Part shown: piece by piece, positions 49,390-58,364 of the stretch
How positions within the stretch are numbered: position 1 is the stretch's first letter
How the letters are laid out: each line of letters starts with the position of its first letter
Origin: Pseudomonas viridiflava
GTDB lineage: Bacteria > Pseudomonadota > Gammaproteobacteria > Pseudomonadales > Pseudomonadaceae
Length of the DNA: 64,000 bases
Assembly (NCBI RefSeq): GCF_900573885.1
Contig: NZ_UPSE01000493.1
Coordinates: forward strand, 710,181 to 774,180
Direction of reading: 5' to 3'
Notes under the pieces: generated by a model
The model's database searches: none
The model's input: only the letters and a program-made list of their open reading frames with translations
What the model was told of the DNA's origin: nothing
Program-made: the position numbers and the translations under genes

Positions 49390-50974
49390 TGTCGCGGGCT
49401 TCGGGCAACTGGTCGGGGTAGTCGAGGGTGTAATGCAGGCCGCGTGATTCCTTGCGCTGCATGGCGGAGCGGATAATCAGTTCGGCCACTTGCGCCAGGT
49501 TTCGCAGCTCGATCAGGTCGCGACTGACTTTATAGTTGCTGTAAAACTCATCAATTTCGTCGAGCAACAACCGCACACGGTGCTGAGCGCGCTGCAGGCG
49601 TTTGTTGGTGCGTACGATGCCGACGTAGTCCCACATGAATCGCCGCAGCTCATCCCAGTTGTGCGCGATGATCACGTCTTCATCCGAATCGGTTACCTGG
49701 CTGGCGTCCCAGCTCGGCAAGCGTTGCGGTGTGGGCGTGGTCGCGAATTGGTGAAGGATGTCCGCCGCCGCCGAGCGGGCATAGACGAAGCATTCAAGCA
49801 GCGAGTTGCTGGCCATGCGGTTGGCGCCGTGCAGGCCCGTGAACGTGGTTTCTCCAATGGCATACAGGCCAGGCACGTCGGTATGGCCGTGTTGGTCGAC
49901 CACCACGCCGCCGCAGGTGTAGTGCGCGGCGGGCACGACGGGAATGGCTTCCTTGGTGATGTCGATGCCAAACCCCAGGCAGCGCTCATAAACAGTAGGG
50001 AAGTGGGTTTTGACGAACTCGGCCGGTTTGTGGCTGATATCCAGATACAGGCAGTCGACGCCCAGGCGCTTCATTTCATGGTCGATGGCGCGGGCCACGA
50101 TATCGCGCGGCGCCAGCTCGGCGCGCGGATCGAACCGCTGCATAAAACGTTCGCCGTTTGGCAGTTTGAGCAAGCCGCCTTCGCCGCGGATGGCCTCGGT
50201 AATCAGAAAGCTTTTGGCCTTGGGGTGGTACAGGCAAGTCGGGTGGAACTGGTTGAATTCCAGATTGCCGACGCGGCAGCCCGCCCGCCAGGCCATGGCA
50301 ATGCCATCGCCGCATGCGCCATCGGGGTTGCTGGTATAGAGGTAGACCTTGGCGGCGCCACCGCTTGCCAACACGGTGAAGCGCGCGCCATAGGTGTCCA
50401 CTTCGCCGCTGTTGCGGTTCAGCACATAGGCGCCCAGGCAGTTATGGCCGGGTAAACCCAGTTTTCGTTCGGTGATCAGATCGACTGCCACGCGTTGCTC
50501 AAGCAATTCGATGTTCGGCCGCTGACGAGCCTGGGCGAGAAGGGTGTTGAAAATCGCTGCGCCGGTCGCGTCGGCGGCATGGATGATTCTGCGATGGCTG
50601 TGGCCGCCTTCGCGTGTGAGATGGAATTCGAAGCCGCCATCTTCCCGGGCAGTTTCATCGTCACGGGTAAAGGGTACGCCTTGCTCGATCAACCACTCGA
50701 TGGCTTCGCGGCTGTGCTCAACAGTGAAGCGCACAGCATCTTCACGGCACAGGCCGGCACCGGCATCAAGGGTGTCGGCAACGTGGGATTCGACGGTGTC
50801 GGCGGTGTCGAGCACTGCAGCAACGCCGCCCTGTGCCCAATAAGTTGAACCATTTGTGAGGTCGCCCTTACTAAGCACGGCTATACGCAAATGGCTTGGC
50901 AGGGTCAGCGCCAGAGTGAGGCCGGCAGCGCCGCTGCCGATGACCAGAACGTCGTGCTGAAAATGTTGGCTCAT
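49358..50974 (-). CDS. nadB: L-aspartate oxidase
   Basis: The 538-residue flavoprotein oxidises L-aspartate to iminoaspartate for NAD synthesis. Motifs: FAD-binding VLVIGSGAAGLTLALTLP at residues 9-26, GSTYWAQGGVAAVL near 45-58, EGGHSHRRIIHAADATGAAI near 126 and TCGGVVVDQHGHTDVPGLYA near 350. Length is normal. The start at MSQHFQHD is chosen since longer frames extend into the promoter region. It is divergent from algU, as generally in pseudomonads, with a gap of 374 bases, and convergent with ygfX. Confidence 0.96.
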   Translation of the reverse strand: MSQHFQHDVLVIGSGAAGLTLALTLPSHLRIAVLSKGDLTNGSTYWAQGGVAAVLDTADTVESHVADTLDAGAGLCREDAVRFTVEHSREAIEWLIEQGVPFTRDDETAREDGGFEFHLTREGGHSHRRIIHAADATGAAIFNTLLAQARQRPNIELLEQRVAVDLITERKLGLPGHNCLGAYVLNRNSGEVDTYGARFTVLASGGAAKVYLYTSNPDGACGDGIAMAWRAGCRVGNLEFNQFHPTCLYHPKAKSFLITEAIRGEGGLLKLPNGERFMQRFDPRAELAPRDIVARAIDHEMKRLGVDCLYLDISHKPAEFVKTHFPTVYERCLGFGIDITKEAIPVVPAAHYTCGGVVVDQHGHTDVPGLYAIGETTFTGLHGANRMASNSLLECFVYARSAAADILHQFATTPTPQRLPSWDASQVTDSDEDVIIAHNWDELRRFMWDYVGIVRTNKRLQRAQHRVRLLLDEIDEFYSNYKVSRDLIELRNLAQVAELIIRSAMQRKESRGLHYTLDYPDQLPEARDTILVPPIYGE

Positions 50975-51260
50975 GTTCGAATTCCACGAGAAGCGGCCAC
51001 TAGTATATAGGCGGGGCGGGCTGCACAATAGCGCGCTTATGACGGCTCGCTGGGCCCTGGGAACTTTCTTAGTCTTCCAGGTTCCATAGGCAGTCACCCA
51101 GACGGGGACATGCCGTTTGCGTTGTATCGAGAGCGGCGGTTCGCGATCTCATTTACAACTAAACCGGTGACAAGATTATCCGCGCAGCCGGCGAGCTAGC
51201 CGTGCTGCGCGATTCCGTGCAAGAGAAAAGAATATGTGTGCGGAACGTGTTTGGAGGGGA

Positions 51261-51287
51261 GAACTTTTGCGCAAGACCCGAGTCTAT
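51261..51287 (+). promoter_or_regulatory. Probable AlgU (sigma22/sigmaE)-dependent promoter of the algU operon
   Basis: GAACTT at 51261-51266, a 16-base spacer, and TCTAT at 51283-51287 match the AlgU consensus GAACTT-N16/17-TCTGA in the -35 fully and in the -10 partly. It lies about 60 bases before the algU ATG, which fits the known autoregulation of algU. No other clear promoter was assigned in the remainder of the algU-nadB gap (50975-51348). Confidence 0.75.
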
Positions 51288-51348
51288 CTTGGCAAGTTGA
51301 TTCACTTGCTGGAACAGCATTCTCTCCGAACTCAATTGAGGAGTGTTC

Positions 51349-51930
51349 ATGCTTACCCAGGAAGATGATCAGCAGTTGGTCGAGCGGGTGCAGCGTGGCG
51401 ACAAACGAGCTTTTGATCTGTTGGTGCTGAAGTATCAGCACAAGATTCTCGGGTTGATAGTGCGTTTCGTGCACGATCCTCATGAAGCTCAGGATGTTGC
51501 CCAGGAAGCGTTTATCAAAGCTTTCCGTGCACTGGCTAATTTTCGCGGCGACAGCGCCTTTTATACATGGCTGTACCGCATCGCCATTAACACGGCGAAG
51601 AATCATCTGGTGTCGCGCGGTCGTCGGCCACCGGAAAGCGATGTAAGCGCTGAGGATGCAGAGTTCTACGAGGGCGATCACGCACTCAAGGACATTGAAT
51701 CCCCAGAGCGGTTGATGTTACGGGACGAGATCGAAAACGCCGTGCATCGAACCATCGAACAATTGCCGGAAGATTTGCGCACTGCGCTAACTTTGCGAGA
51801 GTTTGATGGTCTTAGTTATGAGGACATTGCGAGCGTCATGCAATGTCCAGTAGGTACTGTGCGGTCGCGGATTTTCCGAGCCCGTGAGGCCATTGATAAA
51901 GTCCTGCAACCTTTGTTGCAGGGAGCCTGA
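51349..51930 (+). CDS. algU: RNA polymerase sigma factor AlgU (sigma22, RpoE-type)
   Basis: The 193-residue ECF sigma factor matches AlgU in length and sequence: region 2 (KILGLIVRFVHDPHEAQDVAQ and YTWLYRIAINTAKNHL) and region 4 (ALTLREFDGLSYEDIASVM, then GTVRSRIFRAREAI). It directs envelope-stress and alginate/exopolysaccharide genes and its own operon and is held at the membrane by MucA. It begins the algU-mucA-mucB-mucD cluster, and mucA follows 31 bases later. Confidence 0.98.
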   Translation: MLTQEDDQQLVERVQRGDKRAFDLLVLKYQHKILGLIVRFVHDPHEAQDVAQEAFIKAFRALANFRGDSAFYTWLYRIAINTAKNHLVSRGRRPPESDVSAEDAEFYEGDHALKDIESPERLMLRDEIENAVHRTIEQLPEDLRTALTLREFDGLSYEDIASVMQCPVGTVRSRIFRAREAIDKVLQPLLQGA

Positions 51931-51961
51931 GACAGCGGCGCTAGCCAAGAGAGGAATCGCC

Positions 51962-52564
51962 ATGAGTCGTGAAGCCCTGCAAGAATCGTTATCCGCCCTC
52001 TTGGATAACGAGGCAGATGAGTTGGAGCTGCGCCGCGTGCTCAGCGCCAGCGAAGACGCCCAATTGCGCTCGACTTGGGCGCGCTATCAAGTAGCTCGTG
52101 CAGTAATGCACAAAGATCTGCTGGTACCGAACCTCGATATCGCTGCGGCGGTGTCCAAGGCGCTCGCCGATGAAGCTTCTCCTGTCGCTGCGCCAGTAGC
52201 TTCAGCAGCTAGCCGCTGGCGTGGGCTGGGTCGTCTGGCAGTTGCTGCCTCGGTGACGGTGGCGGTGCTGGCTGGTGTACGTCTGTACAACCAGGACGAA
52301 GTAATGGGCACGCAGCTGGCTCAGAACAACGTCCAGCCGACACTACCGATGCCGCAGGTTCAAGGCGCAGCATTGCTGGCCGGCTACACCGAAAGCTCTG
52401 AGCCTGTGAATGCTCAGCAGTCGAAAGCTACACAACCGAGCCAGCTCAACTGGCACGAGCAGCGCTTGCCGGGTTACCTGCGTCAACATGCGCAGCAAGC
52501 CGCCATGAGCACTTCTGATGGTGTGTTGCCCTACGCGCGTGCTGCAAGTCTGGAAAACCGCTGA
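51962..52564 (+). CDS. mucA: Anti-sigma factor MucA
   Basis: The 200-residue single-pass membrane protein binds AlgU through its N-terminal cytoplasmic domain (MSREALQESLSALLDNEADE). The membrane segment is at about residues 84-103 (LAVAASVTVAVLAGVRLYN). The periplasmic part binds MucB and is cut by the AlgW protease after stress. The gene is intact here, so nothing indicates a mucoid mutation. An 8-base gap separates it from mucB. Confidence 0.96.
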   Translation: MSREALQESLSALLDNEADELELRRVLSASEDAQLRSTWARYQVARAVMHKDLLVPNLDIAAAVSKALADEASPVAAPVASAASRWRGLGRLAVAASVTVAVLAGVRLYNQDEVMGTQLAQNNVQPTLPMPQVQGAALLAGYTESSEPVNAQQSKATQPSQLNWHEQRLPGYLRQHAQQAAMSTSDGVLPYARAASLENR

Positions 52565-52572
52565 GGAGGATC

Positions 52573-53520
52573 ATGCGCGGACTTTCCTACCTGCTTCTAC
52601 TAGGTGGCGTGCTGGCTCAGCCAGTAAACGCCACTGATGCGCAAGACTGGCTGGCCCGCCTCGCTGAGGCGGAGCAGCAACAGAGTTTCCACGGTACGTT
52701 CGTCTATGAACGTAACGGCACTTTTTCCACTCATTCGATCTGGCATCAGGCCTCTGGTGGCGATGGCGTGCGCGAGCGGCTTTTTCAGCTCGATGGCCCC
52801 GTCCAGGAAGTCTTGCGAGTGGATAATCGTACCCAATGCGTAAGCGGCGGCCTCGCTGATCAGGTTGCTGAAGGTCAGAGTTGGCCGGCGCGCACCCTGG
52901 ACATGAAACAACTGTCGGCCTGGTATGACCTGCGCATTATTGGCGAGTCTCGGGTCGCCGGCCGTAATGCGGTGGTACTCGCTGTTTTACCCCGCGACCA
53001 GCACCGTTACGGTTTCGAGCTTCACCTGGATCGCGAAACTGGCTTGCCCTTGAAGTCTTTGCTGCTCAACGAAAAAGGCCAGCTGCTTGAGCGTTTTCAG
53101 TTTTCTACTATCGAGATGACTGCGCCTTCCGACGCGGATTTAAAACCCGGTGCGGATTGCCAGCCGGTCCGGTTTGTGGAAAGTAAAGCAATTGATCCAA
53201 AAGTCTGGCACTCCGAATGGATGCCGCCTGGCTTCAGCCTGAACAGCGCGGTCGAACGGCATAGCGCCGTTTCACAGGAGCCCGTCGCATGCTTGATGTA
53301 TGGCGACGGCCTTGCGCGTTTTTCCGTCTTCCTTGAACCGCTTAACGGTTCACCGGTGGAAGATGCTCGTACCCAGCTAGGCCCCACCGTAGCGGTCTCC
53401 AAGCGCATATCGACCAGTTCGGGCGATGTGATGGTGACTGTCATCGGCGAAATACCTTTAGGGACAGCCGAACGTGTCGCACTGTCGATGCGTGACGGGA
53501 ATGCGCAGGCGGCGCAGTAA
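52573..53520 (+). CDS. mucB: Periplasmic negative regulator MucB
   Basis: The 315-residue RseB-type periplasmic protein has a signal peptide ending near residue 20 (VNA), followed by the MucB/RseB large domain: QQQSFHGTFVYERNGTFSTH, with the LolA-like lipid-binding fold, and a small C-terminal domain with WMPPGFSLN. It binds MucA and shields it from AlgW, and binds lipids or LPS. It follows mucA by 8 bases. The next gene is mucD, with no mucC between them. Confidence 0.95.
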   Translation: MRGLSYLLLLGGVLAQPVNATDAQDWLARLAEAEQQQSFHGTFVYERNGTFSTHSIWHQASGGDGVRERLFQLDGPVQEVLRVDNRTQCVSGGLADQVAEGQSWPARTLDMKQLSAWYDLRIIGESRVAGRNAVVLAVLPRDQHRYGFELHLDRETGLPLKSLLLNEKGQLLERFQFSTIEMTAPSDADLKPGADCQPVRFVESKAIDPKVWHSEWMPPGFSLNSAVERHSAVSQEPVACLMYGDGLARFSVFLEPLNGSPVEDARTQLGPTVAVSKRISTSSGDVMVTVIGEIPLGTAERVALSMRDGNAQAAQ

Positions 53521-53646
53521 AGCCGTCGAGTTTTTCATGCGAGCGCTCGGTTACGGTTCGCATGTTCACCATAGAGTCGTATGCCGCGCTTTTCAGGTGC
53601 GGCAATTCATGTGGTATTGCTTTTCCTTGATGGGAGCCGAAGTCAA

Positions 53647-55077
53647 ATGCTTAGCCTTAAATCTGGCTTGTCTGCGTTTCTTACATTGTTTTTACTCGGG
53701 CAGACCTTAGCCGCCCACGCTGAACTTCCTGATTTCACTACCCTGGTCGAAGCCGCAGCGCCGGCCGTCGTCAATATCAGTACGACGCAGAAGGTGCCGG
53801 ATCGGGTCGCAGGTGCAGCCGGGCAAGAGATTCCTGATCTGGAAGGTCTGCCACCGATGTTTCGCGAGTTCTTCGAGCGCAGCATTCCGCCGCAGCAGCG
53901 CTCGCCTCAAGGGCGTCAGCAACAGCGCGGCGCGCAGTCGCTGGGCTCGGGCTTCATCATCTCGCCAGATGGCTATGTGCTGACCAACAATCACGTGGTG
54001 ACCGGCGCTGATGAGATCATCGTGCGTCTATCCGACCGCAGCGAATTGAAAGCCAAACTGATCGGTGCCGATCCGCGCACTGACGTGGCGCTGCTCAAGG
54101 TGGAAGGCAAGAATCTTCCGGTCGTGAAGATTGGCAAGTCTGAAGATCTGAAAGTCGGCGCGTGGGTGCTGGCGATCGGCTCGCCGTTCGGCTTCGACCA
54201 TTCCGCCACCGCCGGTATCGTCAGCGCCAAAGGCCGTAGTCTCCCGAACGAGAGCTACGTGCCCTTTATCCAGACTGACGTGGCCATCAACCCCGGTAAC
54301 TCGGGTGGTCCTCTGTTCAATCTCGAGGGTGAAGTAATCGGCATCAACTCGCAGATTTTCACCCGCTCGGGTGGCTTCATGGGCCTGTCGTTTGCCATTC
54401 CTATGGACGTGGCAATGGACGTGGCCAACCAGCTGCGCAGCGAAGGCAAGGTCAGTCGCGGCTGGCTCGGCGTCGTAATCCAGGAGGTTAACAAGGACCT
54501 CGCCGAGTCGTTCGGGCTGGACAAGCCTGCCGGCGCCCTGGTCGCGCAAGTGATGGAAGACGGTCCGGCAGCCAAAGGTGGCTTGCTGGTAGGTGACGTG
54601 ATCCTGAATCTCAACGGTCAGCCGATCATCATGTCTGCGGACCTGCCTCATCTCGTCGGCCGCATGAAAGCAGGCAGCAAGGCCCAGTTGGAAGTGATTC
54701 GCGAAGGCTCGCGCAAAACCCTGGAGTTGACGATTGGCAACTTGCCGGCTGACGACGTTGCTGCCACCGGCGGCGGTGAGTCGGCAATCGAGCGCAACAG
54801 CAATCGGATGGGCGTCAAGGTTGCCGAGCTGACCGCTGAGGAGCGCCAGGCTCTGGACCTCAAAGGCGGCGTGGTTATCAAGGAAGTGCAGGACGGCCCG
54901 GCAGCGCTGATTGGTTTGCGTCCCGGCGATGTCATCACTCACTTGAATAATCAGGCCATCGATTCGGCGAAGACCTTCACCCAGGTGGCGCAAGCGCTGC
55001 CGAAGAACCGCTCGGTATCGATGCGCGTGCTGCGCGAAGGCCGTGCGAGCTTCATTACCTTCAAGTTGTCTGAATGA
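53647..55077 (+). CDS. mucD: Periplasmic serine protease MucD (HtrA/DegP family)
   Basis: The 476-residue protein is a DegP-type protease: signal peptide ending near AHA (about residue 27), catalytic triad His in YVLTNNHVV (near 120), Asp in PRTDVALLKVEG (near 150), Ser in NPGNSGGPLFN (near 224), and two PDZ domains at about 265-360 and 380-476. It degrades misfolded periplasmic proteins and restrains AlgU activation. It follows mucB with a 126-base gap, and mucC is absent. The start has a weak ribosome-binding site (GGGAGCCGAAGTCAA), and an upstream frame is rejected because it lacks a signal peptide. Confidence 0.95.
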   Translation: MLSLKSGLSAFLTLFLLGQTLAAHAELPDFTTLVEAAAPAVVNISTTQKVPDRVAGAAGQEIPDLEGLPPMFREFFERSIPPQQRSPQGRQQQRGAQSLGSGFIISPDGYVLTNNHVVTGADEIIVRLSDRSELKAKLIGADPRTDVALLKVEGKNLPVVKIGKSEDLKVGAWVLAIGSPFGFDHSATAGIVSAKGRSLPNESYVPFIQTDVAINPGNSGGPLFNLEGEVIGINSQIFTRSGGFMGLSFAIPMDVAMDVANQLRSEGKVSRGWLGVVIQEVNKDLAESFGLDKPAGALVAQVMEDGPAAKGGLLVGDVILNLNGQPIIMSADLPHLVGRMKAGSKAQLEVIREGSRKTLELTIGNLPADDVAATGGGESAIERNSNRMGVKVAELTAEERQALDLKGGVVIKEVQDGPAALIGLRPGDVITHLNNQAIDSAKTFTQVAQALPKNRSVSMRVLREGRASFITFKLSE

Positions 55078-55098
55078 CGCCGGATCGGTAATGCACGG

Positions 55099-55123
55099 AA
55101 GGGCGGTTTTTACCGCCCTTTTT
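55099..55123 (+). terminator. Intrinsic terminator after mucD
   Basis: Stem AAGGGCGGT/ACCGCCCTT with a TTTT loop is followed by T residues, 21 bases after the stop. It separates the algU operon from the lepA operon. Confidence 0.88.
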
Positions 55124-55231
55124 CGTGGGCGCCTGTTGGCGGCACGGGTGACGTCCCCGCCGCCGATCGGGTACACTTCCCGGCTATTTTTCGGCGGGCA
55201 ATCAGCCTGCGGCCTTTTTGAGTGTTGATCC

Positions 55232-57031
55232 GTGAGTGACCTGAGTCATATCCGCAATTTCTCCATCATCGCCCACATCGACCACGGCAAATCGACCCTG
55301 GCCGACCGTTTCATTCAGATGTGCGGCGGTTTGTCCGAACGCGAAATGGAAGCGCAGGTTCTCGATTCCATGGATCTGGAGCGTGAGCGCGGCATCACCA
55401 TCAAGGCCCATAGCGTCACGCTTCACTACAAGGCGCGCGACGGCAAAACCTACCAACTGAACTTCATCGACACCCCGGGCCACGTGGACTTCACCTACGA
55501 AGTCAGCCGCTCGCTGGCGGCCTGTGAAGGTGCTCTGCTGGTGGTTGACGCCGGTCAGGGTGTGGAAGCGCAATCGGTCGCGAACTGCTACACCGCGATC
55601 GAGCAGGGCCTGGAAGTGATGCCCGTGTTGAACAAGATGGATCTGCCGCAGGCCGATCCGGACCGGGTTAAAGAAGAAATCGAGAAAATCATCGGCATCG
55701 ACGCCACCGATGCCGTTGCGTGCAGCGCCAAGAGCGGCATGGGCGTTGATGAAGTGCTCGAGCGTCTGGTGCAGACCATTCCGGCGCCAACCGGCAACAT
55801 CGAAGATCCGCTGCAGGCGTTGATCATCGATTCCTGGTTCGATAACTACCTGGGCGTTGTGTCGCTGGTGCGGGTGCGCCACGGCTGCGTCAAAAAGGGC
55901 GACAAGATTCTGGTCAAGTCCACCGGCAAGATCCACCTGGTGGACAGCGTCGGCGTTTTCACCCCGAAGCATACCGCCACGGTTGATCTGAAGGCCGGCG
56001 AAGTAGGCTTTATCATCGCGGGTATCAAAGATATTCACGGTGCACCGGTCGGCGACACGCTGACCCTTAGCTCGACGCCTGACGTCGACGTGCTGCCAGG
56101 CTTCAAACGCATTCAGCCGCAGGTATACGCCGGCCTGTTCCCGGTGAGTTCGGATGATTTCGAAGACTTCCGTGAAGCGCTGCAAAAGCTGACGCTCAAC
56201 GACTCATCGCTGCAATACCTGCCTGAAAGTTCCGATGCGCTTGGTTTCGGTTTCCGCTGCGGCTTCCTGGGCATGCTGCACATGGAGATCATTCAGGAGC
56301 GCCTGGAGCGCGAGTACGACCTTGATCTGATCACCACGGCACCGACGGTAATCTTCGAGTTGCTGTTGAAGAATGGCGAAACCATCTACGTCGATAACCC
56401 GTCGAAATTGCCGGATCTGTCGGCAATTGAAGACATGCGTGAGCCGATCGTGCGGGCCAATATCCTGGTTCCCCAGGAGCATTTGGGCAACGTCATCACC
56501 TTGTGTATCGAGAAGCGTGGCGTTCAGCGCGACATGCTGTTCCTGGGTACTCAGGTTCAGGTCAGCTACGACTTGCCGATGAACGAAGTGGTGTTGGACT
56601 TCTTCGACCGTCTGAAGTCCACCAGCCGCGGCTATGCCTCGCTGGATTACCATTTCGACCGTTATCAGTCGGCAAACCTGGTGAAGCTCGATGTGCTGAT
56701 CAACGGTGACAAGGTGGATGCCCTGGCGCTGATCGTGCACCGCGACAACGCGCACTACAAAGGTCGTGCGCTGACTGAAAAGATGAAAGAACTGATCCCG
56801 CGGCAGATGTTTGATGTGGCCATTCAGGCCGCCATTGGCGGTCAGATTGTGGCGCGCACCACCGTCAAGGCGCTGCGCAAGAACGTATTGGCCAAGTGCT
56901 ACGGCGGCGACGTCAGCCGTAAGCGCAAACTGCTCGAAAAGCAGAAAGCCGGTAAAAAACGGATGAAGCAGGTCGGTAACGTGGAAATTCCACAAGAAGC
57001 CTTCCTTGCTGTGCTCAGGTTGGATGGTTAA
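55232..57031 (+). CDS. lepA: Translation elongation factor 4 (LepA)
   Basis: The 599-residue GTPase has G1 AHIDHGKSTLADR near residue 13-25, G2/G3 region RGITIKAHSVTL and DTPGHVDFTYEVSRSLAACE, and G4 NKMDLP; then EF-G-like domains II, III and V and the LepA-specific C-terminal domain (AKCYGGDVSRKRKLLEKQK). It binds stalled or back-translocated ribosomes. It starts with GTG. Its stop is 5 bases before lepB, as in most proteobacteria. Confidence 0.98.
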   Translation: MSDLSHIRNFSIIAHIDHGKSTLADRFIQMCGGLSEREMEAQVLDSMDLERERGITIKAHSVTLHYKARDGKTYQLNFIDTPGHVDFTYEVSRSLAACEGALLVVDAGQGVEAQSVANCYTAIEQGLEVMPVLNKMDLPQADPDRVKEEIEKIIGIDATDAVACSAKSGMGVDEVLERLVQTIPAPTGNIEDPLQALIIDSWFDNYLGVVSLVRVRHGCVKKGDKILVKSTGKIHLVDSVGVFTPKHTATVDLKAGEVGFIIAGIKDIHGAPVGDTLTLSSTPDVDVLPGFKRIQPQVYAGLFPVSSDDFEDFREALQKLTLNDSSLQYLPESSDALGFGFRCGFLGMLHMEIIQERLEREYDLDLITTAPTVIFELLLKNGETIYVDNPSKLPDLSAIEDMREPIVRANILVPQEHLGNVITLCIEKRGVQRDMLFLGTQVQVSYDLPMNEVVLDFFDRLKSTSRGYASLDYHFDRYQSANLVKLDVLINGDKVDALALIVHRDNAHYKGRALTEKMKELIPRQMFDVAIQAAIGGQIVARTTVKALRKNVLAKCYGGDVSRKRKLLEKQKAGKKRMKQVGNVEIPQEAFLAVLRLDG

Positions 57032-57036
57032 TACCT

Positions 57037-57891
57037 ATGTCGTTCAATTTCCCGCTGTTGTTGGTGATCGCCGTTGCTGTTTGCGGCGTGCTGGCTCTGT
57101 TTGATCTGGTTTTCCTGGCGCCTCGTCGCAGCGCCGCGGTTGCCGCTTACCAGGGCCAGGTAACCGAGCCCGATCAGACAGTTCTTGATCAGCTCAACCG
57201 CGAGCCGCTGTTGGTGGAGTACGGCAAATCGTTCTTCCCGGTGCTGGCCATCGTTCTTGTGCTTCGCTCGTTTCTGGTTGAACCGTTCCAGATTCCGTCG
57301 GGTTCGATGAAACCAACGCTCGAAGTGGGCGACTTCATTCTGGTGAACAAATTCGCCTACGGCATTCGCTTGCCGGTACTCGACACCAAAGTGATCGAAG
57401 TGGGCGATCCCCAGCGCGGGGATGTGATGGTGTTTCGTTACCCAAGCGAGCCGACCATCAACTACATCAAGCGCGTCGTGGGCTTGCCGGGTGACAAGGT
57501 GCGCTACACCGCGGACAAGCAGTTGTTCGTGAACGGTGAGTCGGTTGCGAAAAAACTGCTCGGCGAAGAGCCGGGTTCGCTGGGCAGCGCCACGCTCTAC
57601 GAGGAAAAGCTGGGTGCGGTCGAGCATTTGATTCGTATCGAGATGAACCGCTACCGCGCTGATCCAGGCAGTGAGTGGACAGTGCCGGCCGGCCATTACT
57701 TCATGATGGGCGACAACCGCGACAACTCGAACGACAGCCGCTACTGGAACGATCCGAAGATCCCGAAAGAGCTGCTGGGCATGGTGCCGGACAAGAACAT
57801 CGTCGGCAAAGCGTTCGCGGTGTGGCTGAGCTGGGCTGACCCGAAATTGCGCAACGTGCCGACTCTGTCACGCGTAGGGCTGATTCACTGA
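57037..57891 (+). CDS. lepB: Signal peptidase I
   Basis: The 284-residue membrane peptidase has two N-terminal membrane segments (about residues 5-24 and 60-80) and the conserved boxes: QIPSGSMKPTL with catalytic Ser near residue 90, RYPSEPTINYIKRVVGLPGD with catalytic Lys near 145, and GDNRDNSNDSRYW near 225. It removes signal peptides from exported proteins at the periplasmic face. It lies 5 bases after lepA and is likely co-transcribed. Confidence 0.97.
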   Translation: MSFNFPLLLVIAVAVCGVLALFDLVFLAPRRSAAVAAYQGQVTEPDQTVLDQLNREPLLVEYGKSFFPVLAIVLVLRSFLVEPFQIPSGSMKPTLEVGDFILVNKFAYGIRLPVLDTKVIEVGDPQRGDVMVFRYPSEPTINYIKRVVGLPGDKVRYTADKQLFVNGESVAKKLLGEEPGSLGSATLYEEKLGAVEHLIRIEMNRYRADPGSEWTVPAGHYFMMGDNRDNSNDSRYWNDPKIPKELLGMVPDKNIVGKAFAVWLSWADPKLRNVPTLSRVGLIH

Positions 57892-57986
57892 TCTGTCGGC
57901 GCTGCTAAAACCAGCGCCGCACGCTATATATAGTCAGGCCCGCAGAGGCCCACGACTTTCAAAAAATATTGAGACTGAGGTCAAAC

Positions 57987-58364
57987 ATGACGCTTATGCG
58001 TTCGCAGAAGGGTATGGGGCTGCTGGGGTGGCTAATTCTCCTATCTGTTGTGGCATTTTTCGCCAGCATCACGTTCAAGATGCTGCCGCACTATCTGGAC
58101 AACATGGCTCTGGAAAAAGCCATTACGTCAGTTGAAACGGATAAAGCGCTGGGCGTTGAGACAGAACACGACTTCCGCATGCACATTGTCAAAAGCATGC
58201 AGATCAACAGCATTCGCGACCTGGATCTGGAAAAAGCCATGGAAGTGAAAATCGAGAACAAAGAGTTTCGTGTGCATCTCAAGTACGAGAAGCGCGAGCC
58301 GGTTATTCAAAACCTCGACCTCGTCGCTCGTTTCGACAAAGAATTCCGCGTGCGTATGCCGTGA
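57987..58364 (+). CDS. DUF4845 family protein
   Basis: The 125-residue protein has an N-terminal hydrophobic segment at about residues 13-33 (LGWLILLSVVAFFASITFKM) like a type IV pilin-like or single-pass anchor, then a small alpha/beta domain (YLDNMALEKAITSVETDKAL...) seen in the DUF4845 family. It is regularly located between lepB and rnc in pseudomonads; function unknown. Its last base pair region overlaps the rnc GTG (GTGA), so translation is coupled. Confidence 0.9.
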   Translation: MTLMRSQKGMGLLGWLILLSVVAFFASITFKMLPHYLDNMALEKAITSVETDKALGVETEHDFRMHIVKSMQINSIRDLDLEKAMEVKIENKEFRVHLKYEKREPVIQNLDLVARFDKEFRVRMP

